Of a DNA stretch of 64,000 bases, positions 60,520-64,000 are shown one piece after another (within the stretch, counting starts at the first letter, position 1; every line of letters begins with the position of its first letter). The notes beneath the pieces were generated by a model that was not told where the DNA came from, searched no databases, and saw only the letters and a program-made list of their open reading frames with translations. Both the position numbers and the translations under genes were made by a program. This DNA comes from Microvirga aerophila. GTDB lineage: Bacteria; Pseudomonadota; Alphaproteobacteria; Rhizobiales; Beijerinckiaceae. The stretch is from positions 62,001-126,000 of the forward strand of contig NZ_QOIO01000010.1 in NCBI RefSeq assembly GCF_003332305.1. The letters are read 5' to 3'.

Positions 60520-61139
60520 CAGAGCGCTCCCATAACGGTCTGGCGGAAGCCGTAGACCTCCCGTTTCCCGGATAGGGGCACGAGGGCGACCTCGCGCGTG
60601 GAGCCGGGCTCGAAGCGGACCGCCGTGCCGGGCGTGATGTCGAGGCGCATGCCGCGCGCCTGCTCACGCTCGAACGAAAGCGCCGGGTTGGTTTCGAAAA
60701 AATGATAGTGGCTGCCCACCTGGATTGGCCGATCGCCGGTGTTGGCCACAGTAAGAACCACGCGCTCCGCGCCTTCGTTGAATGTGATCTCGCCCGGCTC
60801 AGTCATGATCTCCCCCGGAACGTTCTCGGAAGCAGCGCCCCTGATCGGGTGATGGACCGTCACAAGTTTGGTGCCGTCCGGAAATGTCGCTTCGACCTGA
60901 ATGTCGTGGATCATCTCGGCGACGCCTTCCATGACCTGATTGGCAGTGATGACGTGCGCGCCCGCCTCCATAAGTTCGGCCACAGAGCGCCCGTCCCGCG
61001 CGCCTTCCACCACCGTGTCGGTGATCAGCGCGATGGCCTCCGGATGGTTGAGCTTCACCCCGCGTTCTAGGCGGCGGCGGGCCACCATGGCCGCCATGGT
61101 GATGAGAAGCTTGTCTTTTTCACGCGGTGTGAGTTGCAT
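60519..61139 (-). CDS. ureAB: Fused urease gamma and beta subunit (UreA-UreB)
   Basis: The 206-residue protein joins UreA (about 1-100: [40 protein letters not shown]) to UreB (about 105-206: [37 protein letters not shown]). In most bacteria these are two genes; the fusion recalls the two-subunit urease of Helicobacter. The join lies near [16 protein letters not shown], where the UreB start would be. It forms the structural base of the trimeric urease with UreC. Confidence 0.96.
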   Translation of the reverse strand: MQLTPREKDKLLITMAAMVARRRLERGVKLNHPEAIALITDTVVEGARDGRSVAELMEAGAHVITANQVMEGVAEMIHDIQVEATFPDGTKLVTVHHPIRGAASENVPGEIMTEPGEITFNEGAERVVLTVANTGDRPIQVGSHYHFFETNPALSFEREQARGMRLDITPGTAVRFEPGSTREVALVPLSGKREVYGFRQTVMGAL

Positions 61140-61148
61140 GGTTCGACC

Positions 61149-62003
61149 CTAACTGAGCCAGACGCGAGGGAGGGGCTCGCAACGGAAGGCGAGAAGAAAT
61201 GGGCAGGCAACAGCTCGCAGGGCCTCGACGGTGACGGCGCAGAACCGCACCGCCAGGATGCCGTTCCAGGCGCTTGCGGCCGCGTCGCATCCATCTGCAG
61301 ACAAGAGGTGCTGGCGCGCCTGCTCGAGGCGGGCCTCCGCATCCGGTGCTACATAAAGGAAAGTCGCAACCGCGCGTCCGCCATTCGCGACGCTCGGCTT
61401 GCGCAGCAGGTCCACGATCGGCCCTTGAAGACGAAGGGTATCGGCATAGACGAGGCGCTGTCCGCGTCGGATGCGCCAACGATCCTCGAAAAGGCCTTCG
61501 GTCACATGCTCGTCCCGAGCTTTGCGGCCGAAAACGACCGCCTCGAACAATGTGAGCCGCCCATCCTCCGGCATGTTTGCGTCCAAACGGCGGACAAGCC
61601 GCGCCTGATTGAACAGAATAGTTTCCTGAGGCAACCAGTCGAGGCGAGCCGCCGCACCAAGGGTCAGATCGACCGTTAGCTCCGACAGAGGGCCATCAGA
61701 GCGATACACCTTTTCGGCAGCCGGTGTGGCGAGACTTACCTGCGTCCCAGTCTGCGCCTCGATTTCCACGGTGAAGCGGTCGCCGCAGGCGATTCCACCC
61801 GCGGTGTTCACTAGCACGGCCTCGAGACCTGCACCCTCACACTTCGGAAGCCTAATCCGCATGGATCCGCTCTCCGAGATGCGCGCCGGCCGTGTCCGGC
61901 CGTTCAGCGCCATGGCGCTGAACGCAATCCGCCCAATAGCACGCTGACGCAGAGATCCTTCAGCTTGGGAGACACCATCAAATGGCCAGGCGTTGACGTA
62001 CAT
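61149..62003 (-). CDS. ureD: Urease accessory protein UreD
   Basis: The 284-residue protein has the UreD/UreH features LVNTAGGIACGDRFTVEIEA near residue 64, AAEKVYRSDG, LDWLPQETILFNQARLVRRL and EAVVFGRKARDEHV. It is the scaffold that holds apo-urease during nickel loading. ATG 62003 has GAGGGGG upstream and lies 26 bp inside the 3' end of urtE, so transport and assembly genes are on one transcript. A longer frame upstream is the antisense-like reading of urtE and is not used. Confidence 0.93.
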   Translation of the reverse strand: MYVNAWPFDGVSQAEGSLRQRAIGRIAFSAMALNGRTRPARISESGSMRIRLPKCEGAGLEAVLVNTAGGIACGDRFTVEIEAQTGTQVSLATPAAEKVYRSDGPLSELTVDLTLGAAARLDWLPQETILFNQARLVRRLDANMPEDGRLTLFEAVVFGRKARDEHVTEGLFEDRWRIRRGQRLVYADTLRLQGPIVDLLRKPSVANGGRAVATFLYVAPDAEARLEQARQHLLSADGCDAAASAWNGILAVRFCAVTVEALRAVACPFLLAFRCEPLPRVWLS

Positions 62004-62679
62004 CGTCCCCCTCAAGCGCCGAGCGGTCGCCGTTCTGGACGATCTCGCCACGCTCCATGACGACGAAACGGTCGGCCAGTTCGCGCGCGAAGTCGAAATA
62101 CTGCTCGACCAGCAGGATGGCCATGTCCTTCCGGTCGCGCAAGTATGCGATCGCCCGCCCGATATCTTTGATGATCGAGGGCTGAATGCCCTCGGTAGGC
62201 TCATCGAGCACGAGCAAGCGTGGTTTCGTCACCAGCGCCCTTCCGATGGCAAGCTGCTGCTGCTGTCCGCCCGACAGGTCCCCGCCCCTTCGCCCCAGCA
62301 TCGATTTCAGAACTGGAAAAAGCTCGAACACTTCCTCGGGAATCTTCCGCTCCCCGCGCTTCAGAGTGGCGAAACCGGTCTCCAGGTTCTCCCGCACGGT
62401 CAGGAGCGGAAAGATTTCACGTCCCTGGGGTACGTAGGCGATGCCGAGCGCCGCACGCTCGAAGGGCTTGAGCTGCGAGATGTCGCAGCCGTCAAACTGG
62501 ATCGCACCACATGTGATGGGCTTCTGGCCGGCAATGGCGCGCAGAAGCGAGGTTTTCCCCACTCCGTTGCGGCCAAGCACGCAGGTGACCTCGCCGATGG
62601 CCGCCGAGACCGAGACGCCCCGCAGGGCCTGAGCCGCACCATAATGGAGGGTCAGATTTTCAATGGAGAGCATCGTCAT
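61978..62679 (-). CDS. urtE: Urea ABC transporter ATP-binding protein UrtE
   Basis: The 233-residue LivF-type ATPase has IENLTLHYGAAQALRGVS, Walker A GRNGVGKTS near residue 34, signature LSGGQQQQLAIGRAL and Walker B LVLDEPTEGIQPSIIKDIG, the last being typical of UrtE. It powers urea uptake with UrtD and the permeases UrtBC. Its 3' end overlaps the ureD start, and its 5' end overlaps urtD by 4 bp. Confidence 0.95.
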   Translation of the reverse strand: MTMLSIENLTLHYGAAQALRGVSVSAAIGEVTCVLGRNGVGKTSLLRAIAGQKPITCGAIQFDGCDISQLKPFERAALGIAYVPQGREIFPLLTVRENLETGFATLKRGERKIPEEVFELFPVLKSMLGRRGGDLSGGQQQQLAIGRALVTKPRLLVLDEPTEGIQPSIIKDIGRAIAYLRDRKDMAILLVEQYFDFARELADRFVVMERGEIVQNGDRSALEGDDVRQRLAI

Positions 62680-63428
62680 CGGCCTAGATATACCTCGATC
62701 ACGCGCTCGTTGGCGCTGACCACGTCCAATGGCCCTTCGGCCAGGACGGAGCCTTCATGGAGACAGGTCACTTTCACATCGAGATCGCGCACGAAGGTCA
62801 TGTCATGCTCTACCACGACGACCGCTCGCGTTTTCGCGATGTCGCGCAGGAGATCGGCCGTATCCGCGGTTTCCTGGTCGGTCATGCCTGCGGCGGGTTC
62901 GTCCACCAGGAGAAGCTTGGGCTCCTGCGCCAGCAGCATGCCGATTTCGAGCCACTGCTTCTGACCGTGCGACAGCTCACCTGCCTTACGGCGGCGGTGG
63001 GCCGTCAGGCGCACTCGTTCGAGAAGCGCGTCGACCCGCTCCCGTTCGGAGGCGGTGCGGCGGGAAAACAGGGCCGAGAATGGTCTGCGATCATCCTTTA
63101 GAGCGAGCAGCACGTTGTCCTCGACCGTGTGCATGTCGAACACGGTCGGCGTCTGGAATTTCCGACCAATGCCGAGTTCGGCAATGGCGGCCTCGTCCAG
63201 AGACGTGAGGTCGTGCATACCCTCGAACAGGGCAGAGCCCTCGTTGGGCCTGGTCTTGCCCGTGATCACGTCCATCATGGTGGTCTTGCCCGCCCCGTTG
63301 GGACCGATGATGGCGCGCATCTCCGCGTGGTCGATGGCGAGCGAGAGAGCGTTCAGGGCGCGAAAGCCATCAAACGACACCGTGACGTTGTCGAGATAGA
63401 GAAGCGTCGGCGTAACAGGTTCGGTCAT
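62676..63428 (-). CDS. urtD: Urea ABC transporter ATP-binding protein UrtD
   Basis: The 250-residue LivG-type ATPase has LYLDNVTVSFDGFRALNALS, Walker A GPNGAGKTT near residue 40, the UrtD-specific IGRKFQTPTVFDMHTVEDNV region near 89, signature LSHGQKQWLEIG and Walker B LLLVDEPAAGMTD. It is the partner of UrtE. It starts 3 bp after the urtC stop. Confidence 0.96.
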   Translation of the reverse strand: MTEPVTPTLLYLDNVTVSFDGFRALNALSLAIDHAEMRAIIGPNGAGKTTMMDVITGKTRPNEGSALFEGMHDLTSLDEAAIAELGIGRKFQTPTVFDMHTVEDNVLLALKDDRRPFSALFSRRTASERERVDALLERVRLTAHRRRKAGELSHGQKQWLEIGMLLAQEPKLLLVDEPAAGMTDQETADTADLLRDIAKTRAVVVVEHDMTFVRDLDVKVTCLHEGSVLAEGPLDVVSANERVIEVYLGR

Positions 63429-63431
63429 GTC

Positions 63432-64000
63432 TCACTCCGCCGCATGAGGCAGGGCATTGGGCGCGCTGCGGGATGGAAGCCTGGCACGGGCGCGCGTCCA
63501 GGCATCCTGAGCGGTGCCGAGGATACCGCGTGGCATCAGCAGGGTCACGAAGACGAAGAGACCACCGAGGGCAAAGAGCCAGAACTCCGGCAGGGCGCCG
63601 GTAAACCAGGTCTTGCCTGCATTGACCACCAGAGCGCCAAGGATTGCGCCCGCAAGGGTGCCCCGCCCGCCGACCGCAACCCAGATCACAACCTCGATGG
63701 AATTAGCCGGCGCAAACTCCCCGGGGTTGATGATGCCCACCTGCGGCACGTAGAGCGCGCCGGCCAAGCCCGCAAGCATGGCCGAGACTGTGAAGACAGC
63801 GAGCTTATAGTGTTCCACCCGGTAACCGAGGAAGCGCGTCCGGCTTTCCGCGTCCCTCACGGCCACCAGCACCTTCCCCAGCTTTGACGTGACGATCCAG
63901 CGGCACAGGAGATAGCCCGCTGCGAGCGCCACGGCCGACAGCACGAAGAGCACGATGCGAGTGGATTCCGACTGCAGCGGAAAGCCGAGGATTTCCTTAA
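63432..64000 (-). CDS. urtC: Urea ABC transporter permease UrtC, C-terminal part (cut by window edge)
   Basis: The reading frame is open from the stop at 63432 to the window end, so about 189 C-terminal residues are present; a GTG at 63953 is internal, since the frame continues past it with KEILGFPLQSESTRIV. It is a LivM-type permease with VAVRDAESRTRFLGYRVEHYK, a urea-type VPQVGIINPGEFAPANSIEV segment near the middle and GGRGTLAGAILGA. UrtA and UrtB should lie beyond the window. Confidence 0.93.
   Translation of the reverse strand, partial: KEILGFPLQSESTRIVLFVLSAVALAAGYLLCRWIVTSKLGKVLVAVRDAESRTRFLGYRVEHYKLAVFTVSAMLAGLAGALYVPQVGIINPGEFAPANSIEVVIWVAVGGRGTLAGAILGALVVNAGKTWFTGALPEFWLFALGGLFVFVTLLMPRGILGTAQDAWTRARARLPSRSAPNALPHAAE

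Noticed and set aside
1-64000. Phage, insertion sequences, CRISPR arrays, toxin-antitoxin or defence systems
   Set aside because: No transposase, integrase, Cas protein, regular repeat-spacer array or defence nuclease was recognised anywhere in the window.

Overview
The window is a GC-rich chromosomal segment of an alphaproteobacterium of the order Hyphomicrobiales (Rhizobiales), most likely close to Methylobacteriaceae (Microvirga or a relative). This rests on gene content: divK followed by a PleD-like gene, popZ beside valS, tolC and pcm, an EipB (DUF1849) protein, DUF1489 and DUF3572 proteins, a phasin, an aapJQMP transporter, a fused urease gamma/beta subunit, and short dispersed palindromes beginning CTAGAGCATCGGA. 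The genus is an inference. No phage, insertion sequence, CRISPR array or rRNA operon was seen.

Layout. 1-4702: a branched-chain-type ABC transporter in which permease LivM and both ATPases are one polypeptide, followed by a hydroxyacyl-CoA dehydrogenase-like enzyme and a beta-keto acid cleavage enzyme, probably one catabolic operon. 4699-5640: two copies of a palindromic repeat on either side of a small duplicated membrane protein. 5646-9574: PBP1A and a translationally coupled secreted protein. 10008-13809: a DUF4142 protein, an O-methyltransferase, a cytochrome c and an HTH-TolB-TPR protein. 14203-20598: a PleD-like pseudo-receiver, DivK, DUF3572, DNA polymerase IV, EipB, RidA, GDPD and an acyltransferase. 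20627-23227: a GntR regulator, an orphan TRAP binding protein and a type II dehydroquinase. 23275-24326: an ArsR/SRPBCC pair. 24383-30126: clpS-clpA with a coupled small membrane protein, a phasin and a SPOR-domain D,D-carboxypeptidase.

30160-36363: DnaJ-like and small unknown proteins, DUF1489, a biotin carboxylase, an Nramp Mn transporter with a candidate operator, and a YjaB-like acetyltransferase. 36409-42568: valS, popZ, tolC, pcm and tRNA-Cys on the minus strand, then tRNA-Asn. 42937-44543: AlaX and a mercaptopyruvate sulfurtransferase. 44621-49194: aapJQMP. 49422-53496: metC and a three-gene glycosyltransferase/lipid A-type cluster. 53782-56204: a membrane-anchored sigma-1.1-like protein and a PAS/pseudo-receiver/LuxR regulator. 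56427-64000: the complete urease operon (ureD, ureAB, ureC, ureE, ureF, ureG, hupE/ureJ) continuous with urea transporter genes urtC (cut by the window edge), urtD and urtE.

How the genes work together. Nitrogen supply dominates: urea import (urt), hydrolysis with nickel insertion (ure, hupE) and broad L-amino acid uptake (aap). A second theme is cell pole and envelope: DivK, a degenerate PleD, PopZ, PBP1A, a D,D-carboxypeptidase, EipB, TolC and lipid glycosyltransferases. The items most worth a second look are the divK-coupled PleD-like protein without GGDEF and with Glu at the phosphoacceptor site, the tail-anchored sigma-1.1-like protein, the small membrane protein coupled to clpA, the repeat family that supplies stop codons, and paired GTGC-N3-GCAC operators at the phasin promoter.
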